Origin: CAZEYT01 sp964516295
GTDB lineage: Bacteria > Verrucomicrobiota > Verrucomicrobiia > Chthoniobacterales > Terrimicrobiaceae
Length of the DNA: 50,807 nucleotides
Assembly (NCBI GenBank): GCA_964516295.1
Contig: CAZEYT010000011.1
Location: 1-50,807, forward strand
Direction: 5' to 3'
Below are positions 16,492 to 25,140 of the stretch, in pieces; within the stretch, counting starts at the first letter, position 1, and each line of letters begins with the position of its first letter. The translations under genes and the position numbers were made by a program. The notes beneath the pieces were generated by a model that was not told the DNA's origin, did not search any database, and saw only the letters and a program-made list of their open reading frames with translations.

Positions 16492-19242
16492 ATGTCCGCT
16501 CCCGGCACCATCACAACCGTTCGCATCGGCGGGCAGCCGCTTCCCACGTGTGTCGCGGAACGGTTGGCGGCGGAGGCGGGCGAGGCTTGGGATGATGTTC
16601 TGCTCGTGCTGCCGACGATGGAGACCGGGCGTCGGATTGTGGATGATCTCGTGCGGCGTCGGGAAGGGCGGATTGTGTTCCCACCGCGATTTGCGACCGC
16701 ACTTTCGCTTGTTCCGTTCGGGTGGGGAGAGCGCGTTGCGTCCCCGGTCCAAGCAGGGCTTGCCTGGCGGGAGGTCTTGCGGCGTGCGAAAGACTGCCTG
16801 CGAACGTTCGGCGAAGACTCCGACCCCGCGACCCGGGCCGCGCTGGCTCCCTCGTTTGTGGATTTGCTCCGCGATCTCGCCGCTGCGGATCTCACGGTGG
16901 AATCCGCCGCGGAGATTCTCGCTCCGCGCGATCCGCGTTGGAGCGAGTGGGTGACCCTGTGGCATCAATATGCCGCCCTGCTGAGACGGGGTGCTCTTGA
17001 GTGTCCCGCCGCCGCCCAGCGCGCCGCCGCCGCGGCCTTTGAAAAACCGGATGGCATCGCCCGCGTGATCGTCGCGGGTGTTCCGGATCTCCCGCCGCTC
17101 GCCGAAAAGGCCCTCCGCCGCGTCGGCGCTGAGGTGTGGGTGATGTCCGGTGAATTGGATGCAAGCGCTGCGTTCGATGATATGGGGCGCGCCCGCCCGG
17201 CCTTTTGGAAAAACCATCCGCTCGCCTTCGAGACCTCACAGATTGAAGTCTTTGCGACGCTTGAAGATCTCGCTCTGGCCGCCGCGAAGACTGCATTGTA
17301 CAACGACCGTGCGGCCATTATTTGCGGAGATCCGGGACTCGCCGCCGAATTGGAATCGGCCCTCGTTGGCGAAGGCGGCGCGGGATTTCTTCCCGAAGGG
17401 CACGCGCTGGCAAGACACCCTGTGATCCGCCTCGCGTCCCAACTCTGCCGACTTTCGCCCGCCAGCGAGTGGGACGCCGTCGAATCGCTCCTCCGGCACC
17501 CGGATTTTCTCGACTGGCTGACGAGGGAAAACGTGGCGGTCGATTTTGCCCGGTGGAACAGCTTCGGGGCGGCGGCTCTTCGGCCCGTATTGGGCGAAAT
17601 GGAAGCCCGATTCGCCTGGCTCCCGGACCTCGAACAGCGGGCGTTCGACGGTATTCCGTCTGTCGTTCGTTCCGTGATCCGTCTCGCTTCCCAAATGGGG
17701 GAAGCGAATCCGGTTCCAGCGCTTCGCATGATTCTCGCGGAGATTTACGGTCCGCGTGACATGGCGCGCCGACCCGGAGACAAGGACGCTGCAAAATCCG
17801 TTGTCGAAACACTCGACGAATTGCGAGCCTGCCGGGAACTCGGGAGTGTCAGCGGGAGCGAACTTGCGGAGATCCTCGAGTCTCTCGGCGGCACATGGAC
17901 GCCCGAAAAGCCACCTGCCGCCGTGGAGATCGAGGGTTGGCTGGAAGTCGTCGGCGAGGATGCGCCGGTGCTTCTTCTCGCAGGTCTCAACGAAGGACTC
18001 CTGCCTTCCAAACGCCGGGTGGATCCTCTTCTTCCGGACGCCGCCCGTGGACTGCTCGGGCTCGATGACGCCACCTCCCGGGAGGCCCGCGATACCGCCA
18101 TCCTTCACCAAGCGCTGGTCACGCGAGGCCCGCGACTCCACATTCTTTCGGCTCAACGCGCCTCCGATGGAAGCCCGCTCAAACCCTCGCGCTTCCTCCT
18201 CCGTGTGGGCGATGCCGCGCTTCCCGCCCGGGTCGAGTGGCTTTGCCGCGAGGCGGACGAAATGACGTTTTCTCCGGTCGGGGGATTTTCTTCGTCACCT
18301 CTCCGCCTGCCGCGCCCGGCCTCGCCTGCCCGGGGGATTTCGGTCACCGCCTTCGCGAGCTACCTTGCCTGCCCGCTGCGGTATCACCTCGCCGAACGCC
18401 TCGGAATGAACGCTCTGCAGTCCGTCGACCATCAGCTCTCCGCCGGGGCTTTCGGATCTTGGATTCATGCAACGCTCGATGCCTTTGGCCGCAACGAAGA
18501 CCTCCGCGACTCGTCCGATGAGAAAGCGATTCGCGATTTCCTTCTCGCCCACTGGGACGCCCGATTCGATGTTTTCGGATCCGAAGTGGACCTCCTCCTC
18601 CAGCGCGAGGCGGGGCGGATGCGACTGGAAGCGTTCGCGGTTCAACAGGCCGCCGCCCGTCGCGAGGGATGGCGTATCGTTTGCACCGAATGGCGTTTGC
18701 CCGGAGAAAATGGGCTCGCCATTCCCGGCTGGCCGCTCCGTTTGTTCGGACGCATCGACCGCCTCGAGGTCCGCGGCGACGAGACGCGCATCGTCGACTA
18801 CAAGACCGGCTCGCTCTCCGGCACAAAAAATCAGGTCCGCAGCCACCACATCAAAAAACTCCGCCCCGTCCCGCTCGTCCCCGATTTTGCCTGCCTGGGC
18901 GAGGAGCGGTGGACGAATCTGCAACTCCCGCTCTACGCGGCCGCGGTGCGCGCGGCTCCACCGGAACAAGTTTCTCCCGAACGTCTCACGCTCGCGTATT
19001 TTCTCCTGCCGGATGATCCCGACAAAACCGGCCTCGTGACGTGGGAGCCATCCGAACTCGAATTAAAAAGTGCCGCCGATTGTGCGCGGGGGGTCATGGA
19101 GGAAATTGCCGCCGATGCGGTTTCCGATTGGATCGCCGCTCGGGATTTCCAGCGCTTTGCGGTGGACATCGACTACGACGACTTTGCCCCGCTTGCGCTT
19201 TCCGAATTCATTGAGGCCGGCGCTCTGGAGGTGCTGACATGA
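16492..19242 (+). CDS. AddB-like PD-(D/E)XK nuclease subunit of a double-strand break repair complex
   Basis: Large protein of 916 residues resembling AddB. The N-terminal half has helicase-like folds but no Walker A (VLLVLPTMETGRRIV where one might sit), as in proteobacterial AddB. The C-terminal nuclease domain begins with SVTAFASYLACPLRYHLAERL (about residue 615) and contains GRIDRLE, IVDYKTG with the catalytic Asp and Lys (about 765-775), and a QLPLYAAAV motif (about 810). ATG 16492 is chosen; the open frame back to 16303 overlaps the pilT start. Its stop overlaps the helicase start (ATGA). The four-cysteine iron-sulfur pattern of some AddB proteins is not obvious. Confidence 0.83.
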   Translation: MSAPGTITTVRIGGQPLPTCVAERLAAEAGEAWDDVLLVLPTMETGRRIVDDLVRRREGRIVFPPRFATALSLVPFGWGERVASPVQAGLAWREVLRRAKDCLRTFGEDSDPATRAALAPSFVDLLRDLAAADLTVESAAEILAPRDPRWSEWVTLWHQYAALLRRGALECPAAAQRAAAAAFEKPDGIARVIVAGVPDLPPLAEKALRRVGAEVWVMSGELDASAAFDDMGRARPAFWKNHPLAFETSQIEVFATLEDLALAAAKTALYNDRAAIICGDPGLAAELESALVGEGGAGFLPEGHALARHPVIRLASQLCRLSPASEWDAVESLLRHPDFLDWLTRENVAVDFARWNSFGAAALRPVLGEMEARFAWLPDLEQRAFDGIPSVVRSVIRLASQMGEANPVPALRMILAEIYGPRDMARRPGDKDAAKSVVETLDELRACRELGSVSGSELAEILESLGGTWTPEKPPAAVEIEGWLEVVGEDAPVLLLAGLNEGLLPSKRRVDPLLPDAARGLLGLDDATSREARDTAILHQALVTRGPRLHILSAQRASDGSPLKPSRFLLRVGDAALPARVEWLCREADEMTFSPVGGFSSSPLRLPRPASPARGISVTAFASYLACPLRYHLAERLGMNALQSVDHQLSAGAFGSWIHATLDAFGRNEDLRDSSDEKAIRDFLLAHWDARFDVFGSEVDLLLQREAGRMRLEAFAVQQAAARREGWRIVCTEWRLPGENGLAIPGWPLRLFGRIDRLEVRGDETRIVDYKTGSLSGTKNQVRSHHIKKLRPVPLVPDFACLGEERWTNLQLPLYAAAVRAAPPEQVSPERLTLAYFLLPDDPDKTGLVTWEPSELELKSAADCARGVMEEIAADAVSDWIAARDFQRFAVDIDYDDFAPLALSEFIEAGALEVLT

Positions 19243-21518
19243 CGTCGCTCCACCGCCGCATCCGGGCCTCCGCCGGCACCGGAAAAACATTCCGCCTGAC
19301 TGATCGGATCCTCGAGCTCCTTCTTCTCGGTGCCGAGCCGGGACGCCTCATTGCCCTGACATTCACGCGGAAAGCCGCCGGAGAGTTTCTCACAAAAACC
19401 CTTCTGAAGCTCGCGGCCTGCGCCGCCGGCGAGGCGGACGCGGCGGCATTTTGTGCGCGCCGTGGGTTGCCCCGTCGTCCCGCGGCGGATTTTCTCGTCC
19501 TTCTCAAAAAAGTCACGGAATCGCTGGATCGGATCGAATTCGGAACGCTGGACAGTTTTTTCTTCCGGATCCTGGCAGCCTTTGCTCCCGATCTCCGCCT
19601 TGGCCGCGCGCTGCGTCTGGCCCCGGAATCGTCCGATGGCACCAATGACGTTTCGATCCGTCGGGAACTGGCCCGGGAGCTCGATGCGGGGGAGCTCGTC
19701 GCCGACCTCCTCCGCCTTCCCGGCAAGGCCAAGCTCGATCCACTCGGCACGGATTTTGGGTTGATCCAAGTGATTGAGTCCTTGCACACGCTTTACCCGG
19801 ATCCCGCTGCATGGGGCGTTCCGGAGACCATCTGGCCGTCCGGCTGTCCATGGCTGGACTTTGAAAATGCTGCGGAGCCGGACACAGGCGAAATCCGGCA
19901 GGTGGTGCTCGATGCGCTCGTTGACTTGGAGAACCTTCCGTTCGGCGGAAAAATGAAAGCGTTTGCCTCGCGTTTGCTCGAAAAGGCCCCGGCGCTTCTG
20001 GCGGACGAACCGGTCACGATTTTTTTCCGAAAGGACATCGAACTCACCCGCGCCGAGCGGGCCGCCGCGCGCTATGCGATCGGGCGCAATATGGGGCGTG
20101 TTCTCAAAAACCGTCTCGCCCAAGCCCGCCGCTGGCACGGCATCGGCGTGGTCCTCCGCGGCATTCGCGACCGGCGCATGCGCGAAGGCCTGCGCTTTGC
20201 GGATCTTCCGGTTCTGGTGCAACGCCTCGCGAAGTCCGACGAGCTCCAGTTCCGCCTTGATGGTTGGTTCGACCATTGGCTGATCGACGAATTTCAGGAT
20301 ACCAGTCGCATCCAATGGCGGGCGCTTCAGCCACTGGTTGATGAGGTTCTTCAGGACGCCTCCGGCACGCGCTCGTTTTTCTATGTCGGTGACGTCAAGC
20401 AGTCGATCTACCGGTTCCGCGATGGCGACCCCACGCTCTTCGATGAGATTTTCGATCATTATACCCGGCATGCGCCGGGTCATATCGTGGACGAGGAACT
20501 TGGCGAGTCCCGCCGCTCGGCCGCCGAGGTGATTGATGTCATCCAGAAAACGTTCTCGCCCGCGGCGTTGGAATCAAAAGTCGATCCTGCCGTTCTCGAC
20601 CGTTGGCGTGCGGCCTGGACCGATCACTCGGCCCATCCGTCAAATGTCCGGCCCGGATTTTCGGTCTGTCTGCGCGATCATCCGGATACGTATTGGGACC
20701 ACATCGCGCGAATCGTCGGGGAATCGCGCCTTTTGGAGTCAGACAACCTGTCGTGCGCGGTGCTCGTCCGACGCAACGACGACGCCCGTGTGGCGGTGCG
20801 AGAACTCGCGCTGCGAAACATTGCGGCCACCACCGAGTCCAGCCCCCGGGTGGCGGCGTCGAGTCCCGCAGGGGTTGCGATCTTGATGGCCACTCGATGG
20901 GTCGCCGATCCGTCCGACGCCCTGGCGCGGCGTGCCCTTGCCTTCGGACCACTGGCCCCGGAAAGGACGGACTTTGTCGAAGCTTCGCTCGAGGCATTCC
21001 ATCTGCGCGGGGCGGCCGGGATGGTGGGCGACTGGCTTGCGGTTCTCAGCGCGCGCCGGGCGGCGCTGGATCCCGCAAGCGCACTGGCCATTCGACGGGC
21101 TGCGCGCGAATTCGACGGCCAAAACTCGGCATCGCCGCGGGCTTTCGCGGAGTTTTTTGAAACCTTCGCCAGCCCCGCGTCCGCCCGACCGGGCACGGTG
21201 CAGGTCATGACCATTCACAAGTCGAAAGGTCTCGAATACGATTTGGTCTTCGTCCCGGTGCTCTCGGATACGCGAATTGACGAACGTTCGGGCGGGGAGA
21301 CTTTCTGCGGGGACGAACGGAACTTGGGACCTGGCACGCGCCCGTGGATTTTGTCGCTTCCGTCCGAGGTTGTCTGCGAGGCAGATCCGGTGCTCCAATC
21401 CGCCGGCGCAGCCCTTCGCGAGCGAACCGCCTTTGACAATCTCTGCGCGCTTTACGTCGCCGAGACGCGCGCCAAGCGTGCCCTCGTCCTTCTTCTGCCC
21501 ACTCCATCTGCAACATGA
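19239..21518 (+). CDS. AddA-like UvrD/RecB-type helicase lacking a nuclease domain
   Basis: Superfamily 1A helicase of 759 residues, matching the motor part of AddA/RecB. Motif I ASAGTGKT lies at residues 10-17, so there is almost no N-terminal extension and no clear Q motif. Other motifs are TFTRKAAGE (Ia), WLIDEFQDTSRIQW (II, about 347), GDVKQSIYRFRDGD (III), MTIHKSKGLEYDLVFVPV (V, about 657) and LYVAETRAKRALVLLLP (VI, near the end). AddA normally continues into a C-terminal nuclease; here that part is the next gene, starting at an ATG that overlaps this stop (21515-21518). With AddB it should unwind broken DNA ends for recombination. Confidence 0.85.
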   Translation: MTSLHRRIRASAGTGKTFRLTDRILELLLLGAEPGRLIALTFTRKAAGEFLTKTLLKLAACAAGEADAAAFCARRGLPRRPAADFLVLLKKVTESLDRIEFGTLDSFFFRILAAFAPDLRLGRALRLAPESSDGTNDVSIRRELARELDAGELVADLLRLPGKAKLDPLGTDFGLIQVIESLHTLYPDPAAWGVPETIWPSGCPWLDFENAAEPDTGEIRQVVLDALVDLENLPFGGKMKAFASRLLEKAPALLADEPVTIFFRKDIELTRAERAAARYAIGRNMGRVLKNRLAQARRWHGIGVVLRGIRDRRMREGLRFADLPVLVQRLAKSDELQFRLDGWFDHWLIDEFQDTSRIQWRALQPLVDEVLQDASGTRSFFYVGDVKQSIYRFRDGDPTLFDEIFDHYTRHAPGHIVDEELGESRRSAAEVIDVIQKTFSPAALESKVDPAVLDRWRAAWTDHSAHPSNVRPGFSVCLRDHPDTYWDHIARIVGESRLLESDNLSCAVLVRRNDDARVAVRELALRNIAATTESSPRVAASSPAGVAILMATRWVADPSDALARRALAFGPLAPERTDFVEASLEAFHLRGAAGMVGDWLAVLSARRAALDPASALAIRRAAREFDGQNSASPRAFAEFFETFASPASARPGTVQVMTIHKSKGLEYDLVFVPVLSDTRIDERSGGETFCGDERNLGPGTRPWILSLPSEVVCEADPVLQSAGAALRERTAFDNLCALYVAETRAKRALVLLLPTPSAT

Positions 21519-22171
21519 CCAAACCCTCCGAGCTTCTGGGAATTCCCTTCTCCGACGAGTCCGCGCCATCCGATCCGGCGACGTGGTTCGAGATCCGCGG
21601 AGGTCGACCGGGCGCGCCCGGAGAAAAGGCACCGGTCGGGCGGAAGCCCCGTCGCCGCGTCGCCGACGGGGAACGTTCACGACCATCGGACAGCGGGCAT
21701 GGCATTCTTCCGGGCGCGGCGATTTTTTCTGAAGCGGGCGGGTTGAAGTTCGGGTCGGATGTTCATGAAACGCTCGCGAAGATCGAATGGCTGCCGACCG
21801 GATTGGATCTTTCCCCGATTCTTTCCGCGTTCCTTGAAATGCCCGCCGTGGCCGACCTCTTTCGTCCGCCAGGCGTGGGGGCCGAGGTCTGGCGCGAGCG
21901 CTCCATCGCATGCCATCTCGGAGGTCGTCAGATTTCCGCACAGATGGATCGCGTGATCATTATGCCACCGAAAGGCGGTGCCATGGGATCGATTTTGCTG
22001 GTGGATTTCAAGACCGACCAAGGTGATCCGACCGAAATCGCAGCCCGCTATCACGCTCAAATGCGGGACTATCTTGCAATCCTCGGAGTGTGGTCCGGCG
22101 GACGCCATTCTCTCCGCGGCGTGGTGGCCACGGTGCGTCAACCGGCCGTCATTGAAGTGCCAATCGAATGA
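21515..22171 (+). CDS. Stand-alone PD-(D/E)XK nuclease, equivalent of the AddA C-terminal domain
   Basis: 218 residues. The nuclease core is recognisable: GSDVHETLAKIEWL (about residues 79-92) for the first helix, QMDRVII with the first metal-binding Asp, ILLVDFKTDQGD with the Asp and Lys pair (about 167-178), and YHAQMRDYLAIL for the Q-x-x-x-Y motif. This is the order of the RecB/AddA nuclease domain. Residues 1-60 are Pro/Arg-rich linker-like. It overlaps both neighbours by ATGA (21515-21518 and 22168-22171), so it is produced together with the helicase. Possibly the result of an AddA split. Confidence 0.8.
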   Translation: MTKPSELLGIPFSDESAPSDPATWFEIRGGRPGAPGEKAPVGRKPRRRVADGERSRPSDSGHGILPGAAIFSEAGGLKFGSDVHETLAKIEWLPTGLDLSPILSAFLEMPAVADLFRPPGVGAEVWRERSIACHLGGRQISAQMDRVIIMPPKGGAMGSILLVDFKTDQGDPTEIAARYHAQMRDYLAILGVWSGGRHSLRGVVATVRQPAVIEVPIE

Positions 22172-23448
22172 AACCCCCACCCACCTACGCCTGCCAACGG
22201 TGTACGAATTGCTGTCGCTGGCCCGGATTCGTACGCATTTCGGACGACGACGTGACGGCGATCTCGGAATTTCTCGGACTCGATGAGGATCGGTTTATTC
22301 AGGATTTCACCCGTCTCCGTCCGAACCGCGATGGCTTGGCGTTGATCGATCAGGACGACGGAGCCTGCATTTTTCTGGAGAAGCGCGATTGCCGGATTCA
22401 GGCCGTCAAGCCGCAACAGTGCCGCGATTTTCCGAATGGATGGAATTTCCCCGGCTGGCGGGAGGTTTGCGAGGCGATCGAAATTCCCTCACCTGAGGAG
22501 ACCGACGCAAAACGCGACGCCGATTCCAAGGAGAATCGATCCGAACCCCAGCAACGGCGGCAGAAAAAGATTGTGCGGACGGACGAGGGCTTTGTTTCCG
22601 ATGATGATGTCGAAGGCCAGACACGGCACAAAGAGCTTCACCAAGACACCGAGCAGCGATTCGTCCGCCTGCCGGGTGAGAATTCCAGCCCGGCGAAATC
22701 CGTAACCGGCAAGGATGACCAGAAAACCGGCAGGACGATGTGCAGGATGCGTCCGAACTCCATCTCAGCGCGCGCCGAAGACGAGATTGCAAATGATCAC
22801 CGAGGCGACGATTCCAGCCACGTCGGCGCACAAACCGGCCGGGACGGCGTGGCGGGTGCGGCGGACAGCGATCGAGCCGAAATAGACCGCGATGACATAG
22901 AAGGTCGTCTCGGTGCTGCCCATGATGGTCCCGCCCATTTTGGCGATGAGGCTGTCCGGACCATGAGTTTGGACGAGTTCGGCAAAAAGACCGTTTGCCC
23001 CGCTGCCGCTCAGAGGCCGCATGAGGGCCAGCGGAAGGAGATCCGGCGGGAACGACACGAGCGAAAAGAACGGACCGAGCGCCCGCGTGATGAGATCGAT
23101 GCCCCCGGCGGCGCGGAACATCGCGACGGCCGCAATGATCGCCACGAGGTAGGGAATGATGCGGACCGCGACTTGGAATCCCTCCTTGGCACCCTCCACG
23201 AATTCCTCATAGACCGGCACCCGGCGCAGGGCGGCATAAAGAGGAAAAAAGGCGACCAAAAATGGGATGGCCAGGTACGAGATGGCGTCGACCGCGGCGA
23301 TGACCGGGCCGCGCGCCGCCTGCTCGGGGGACATCGCAAACACGCCAGCGAACCAAAAAAAGCAACCGAAGAAGACCGCCAGGAGACCGAAGCCCCACGG
23401 CGGGATTGGCGGAAGAGATTCGGTTTGTTGGGCATCTTCGTCGGTTGA
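22168..23448 (+). CDS. YkgJ-family cysteine-cluster protein with abnormal read-through tail
   Basis: The first 106 residues are a YkgJ-type zinc/iron-chelating domain: CQRCTNCCRWPG (residues 9-20), RLRPNRDGLALID, CIFLEKRDCRIQAVKPQQCRDFP, ending at WNFPGWREVCEAIEI. Family members I know usually stop near here. In this sequence the frame continues without a stop for another 320 residues, but that tail is hydrophilic and lies antisense to a permease remnant (from 22489) and to spmAB, so it is probably not native protein. The likely cause is a deletion that removed the original stop. It is last in the addB-helicase-nuclease operon and overlaps the nuclease stop. Confidence 0.65.
   Translation: MKPPPTYACQRCTNCCRWPGFVRISDDDVTAISEFLGLDEDRFIQDFTRLRPNRDGLALIDQDDGACIFLEKRDCRIQAVKPQQCRDFPNGWNFPGWREVCEAIEIPSPEETDAKRDADSKENRSEPQQRRQKKIVRTDEGFVSDDDVEGQTRHKELHQDTEQRFVRLPGENSSPAKSVTGKDDQKTGRTMCRMRPNSISARAEDEIANDHRGDDSSHVGAQTGRDGVAGAADSDRAEIDRDDIEGRLGAAHDGPAHFGDEAVRTMSLDEFGKKTVCPAAAQRPHEGQRKEIRRERHERKERTERPRDEIDAPGGAEHRDGRNDRHEVGNDADRDLESLLGTLHEFLIDRHPAQGGIKRKKGDQKWDGQVRDGVDRGDDRAARRLLGGHRKHASEPKKATEEDRQETEAPRRDWRKRFGLLGIFVG
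22489..22763 (-). pseudogene. Remnant of an AEC-family (auxin efflux carrier-like) permease, truncated and frameshifted
   Basis: Read on the minus strand from ATG 22763, two bases after the spmAB stop, the sequence gives MEFGRILHIVLPVF. After a one-base shift (one base missing near 22721) it continues FLVILAGYGFRRAGIL, then LVKLFVPCLAFDIIIGN and LFLPPLLGFGSILLGIGVAF, stopping at TGA 22489-22491. This is the first 90 or so residues of an AEC transporter, whose usual length is about 300-320 residues with ten membrane segments. The remaining two thirds are missing: the sequence continues as the convergent ykgJ gene. Not functional as it stands. Confidence 0.75.
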
Positions 23449-24060
23449 TTCCACCACACGGGTCGGCGCGGGTGCTGCAAAAGCGGGGAGCCGCTCGAAC
23501 GATTTCACGGCCAAAAGACCGACCAATGTCGAGCAGCAGGTCGCTACAAAAGCAGTGCCGATGATCTGCGTCGGTTGGACCGAGCCGGCAGCGGCGAGGA
23601 TGGCAATGGTGGTGGCCGGGATGATCTGGACCGAGCTGGTATTGATGGCGAGGAACGTGCACATCGCATTTGTGGCCGTTCCGGGATGGGGGTTGAGTTT
23701 TTCCAGATCCTGCATCGCGCGCAGGCCGAGCGGAGTGGCGGCATTGCTGAGACCGAGCATGTTGGCGGCGGTATTCATCACCATTGCCCCCATGGCCGGA
23801 TGCGCGGGCGGAACATCAGGAAACAACCAGCGCAGGACCGGCCGGAGAACGCGTGCAAGGACAGCGACAAGGCCGGCTTTTTCCGCGAGTTTCATGAGCC
23901 CGAGCCACAGGGCCATCACGCCCGCGAGCGGAAGTGCGATGGACATCACCGCCGTCTTGCAGGCTTCGAACGCGGCATTGGTCACACCCTGCAACTGGCC
24001 GGAGAAGCCCCCCATCAGCACCGCGGCGACGACAAGACCGAGCCAGATGTAATTCAGCAT
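22765..24060 (-). CDS. Fused SpmA-SpmB-like nucleoside-recognition (Gate domain) membrane protein
   Basis: 431 residues, strongly hydrophobic. The N-terminal half resembles spore maturation protein A (GVMALWLGLMKLAEKAGL, MGAMVMNTAANMLGLSNAATPLG) and the C-terminal half SpmB (PYLVAIIAAVAMFRAAGG, MRPLSGSGANG, GGTIMGSTETTFYVIAVYFG). Such fusions occur in non-sporulating Gram-negative bacteria. The substrate is unknown; Gate-domain families move nucleosides, ions or small solutes. It lies 48 bases after the YhaM-like gene and ends two bases before the permease remnant. Confidence 0.88.
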   Translation of the reverse strand: MLNYIWLGLVVAAVLMGGFSGQLQGVTNAAFEACKTAVMSIALPLAGVMALWLGLMKLAEKAGLVAVLARVLRPVLRWLFPDVPPAHPAMGAMVMNTAANMLGLSNAATPLGLRAMQDLEKLNPHPGTATNAMCTFLAINTSSVQIIPATTIAILAAAGSVQPTQIIGTAFVATCCSTLVGLLAVKSFERLPAFAAPAPTRVVESTDEDAQQTESLPPIPPWGFGLLAVFFGCFFWFAGVFAMSPEQAARGPVIAAVDAISYLAIPFLVAFFPLYAALRRVPVYEEFVEGAKEGFQVAVRIIPYLVAIIAAVAMFRAAGGIDLITRALGPFFSLVSFPPDLLPLALMRPLSGSGANGLFAELVQTHGPDSLIAKMGGTIMGSTETTFYVIAVYFGSIAVRRTRHAVPAGLCADVAGIVASVIICNLVFGAR

Positions 24061-24108
24061 CGGCGGAGCATGCTTAAACCGACGTGCGGAAGCAATCCAG
24101 GAGCGGGC

Positions 24109-25140
24109 TCATTCTTCCGGCGGCACGGGCGGCAACGGCGCGACAGGCGAGACGTTGAGGGCGCGGACGCGGTCGTAAACGCCGGGGGCAATCTCGGGCT
24201 GCCGCGCGTAGGCGGTGGCGATCATTTCGAGCCGGGCATCGAGGTTGTCGATGAAATGGAGCGCGATGGCCTCGGGCGTCTTGGGTTCGATGGGCGACCC
24301 AAATTGAAGTTCGCCGTGATGCGCGGCAATCAGATGCAGGAGGTGAAGGCGGACATCTTCCGACGCCGGGGATCGTTCTTGCCACTCGTCGAGCGGGAGT
24401 TTCCGCCAGAGGGCGTTGACGAGTTCGATGCCAATGCTGATGTGGCCGAGGAGCTCACCGCGAAGCTCGCGCGGCATTTCGAATCCGGCTTCCGGCGGAC
24501 ACATCTCCCAGAGTTTTCCCGAATCGTGAAAAAGCGTGCCAGCCAAGAGGAGATCGCGATTCAGAAACGGGTAGGTCGCGGCGACAGCGGAGGCCGCACG
24601 CATCATTTGCGCCGTGTGGCGGAGGAGACCGCCGCGGTGGGCGTGGTGATTATGCCGGGCGGCGGCGGCGCGGCGGAAGCGTGCTCCGAATTCCGTGAGA
24701 AAAACCTCGCCGAGGCTGCGGAGACGCGGATCTTTCATCGACGCGACCAGTGCGCGCACATTCTCGAAATCCTTCGCGACTGCCGCCTGTTGTTCTTCCG
24801 ACCCGGCAAAGAGATCGTTGGATTCCTCGGGGGTGAGCGGACGGAAGCGCCAGCGGCGTGCCTCGAGACCGAAGCTGCCGTTGACGAGAAACTCGCCTTC
24901 GATTTCCACCGGATCGCCCGCCCCGGCGTCCGAGCACTGGTCATAGGCAGGCGTGTCGTTCCAAGCGCGCAGCAGAAGCGAATCCGTCGCATCCCGCAGG
25001 CGGAGTTCGTAAAACGGTTTTCCGTTCGCGGATTCTTTCCGGGTCAATTCCTCGATCTGTCCGCGGAGCCGGGCACCGAGAGCGCCGGATTTCGTTTCTT
25101 GGCGGAGTTCGGAGATGGTTTTTGCACGGGGATCAGCCAT
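24109..25140 (-). CDS. YhaM-like 3'-5' exoribonuclease (OB-fold plus HD domain)
   Basis: 343 residues. The N-terminal OB-fold region (about 20-110) resembles a nucleic-acid-binding domain (FYELRLRDATDSLLLRAW). The C-terminal HD domain has the metal ligands in HRGGLLRHTAQM (about residue 165), TLFHDSGKLWEM (about 200), HHGELQFG (about 270) and FIDNLDARLEM. This arrangement is that of YhaM-type exoribonucleases. Its start overlaps the prmA stop by eight bases. Its place beside prmA suggests a translation or RNA-metabolism operon, which is inference. Confidence 0.85.
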   Translation of the reverse strand: MADPRAKTISELRQETKSGALGARLRGQIEELTRKESANGKPFYELRLRDATDSLLLRAWNDTPAYDQCSDAGAGDPVEIEGEFLVNGSFGLEARRWRFRPLTPEESNDLFAGSEEQQAAVAKDFENVRALVASMKDPRLRSLGEVFLTEFGARFRRAAAARHNHHAHRGGLLRHTAQMMRAASAVAATYPFLNRDLLLAGTLFHDSGKLWEMCPPEAGFEMPRELRGELLGHISIGIELVNALWRKLPLDEWQERSPASEDVRLHLLHLIAAHHGELQFGSPIEPKTPEAIALHFIDNLDARLEMIATAYARQPEIAPGVYDRVRALNVSPVAPLPPVPPEE

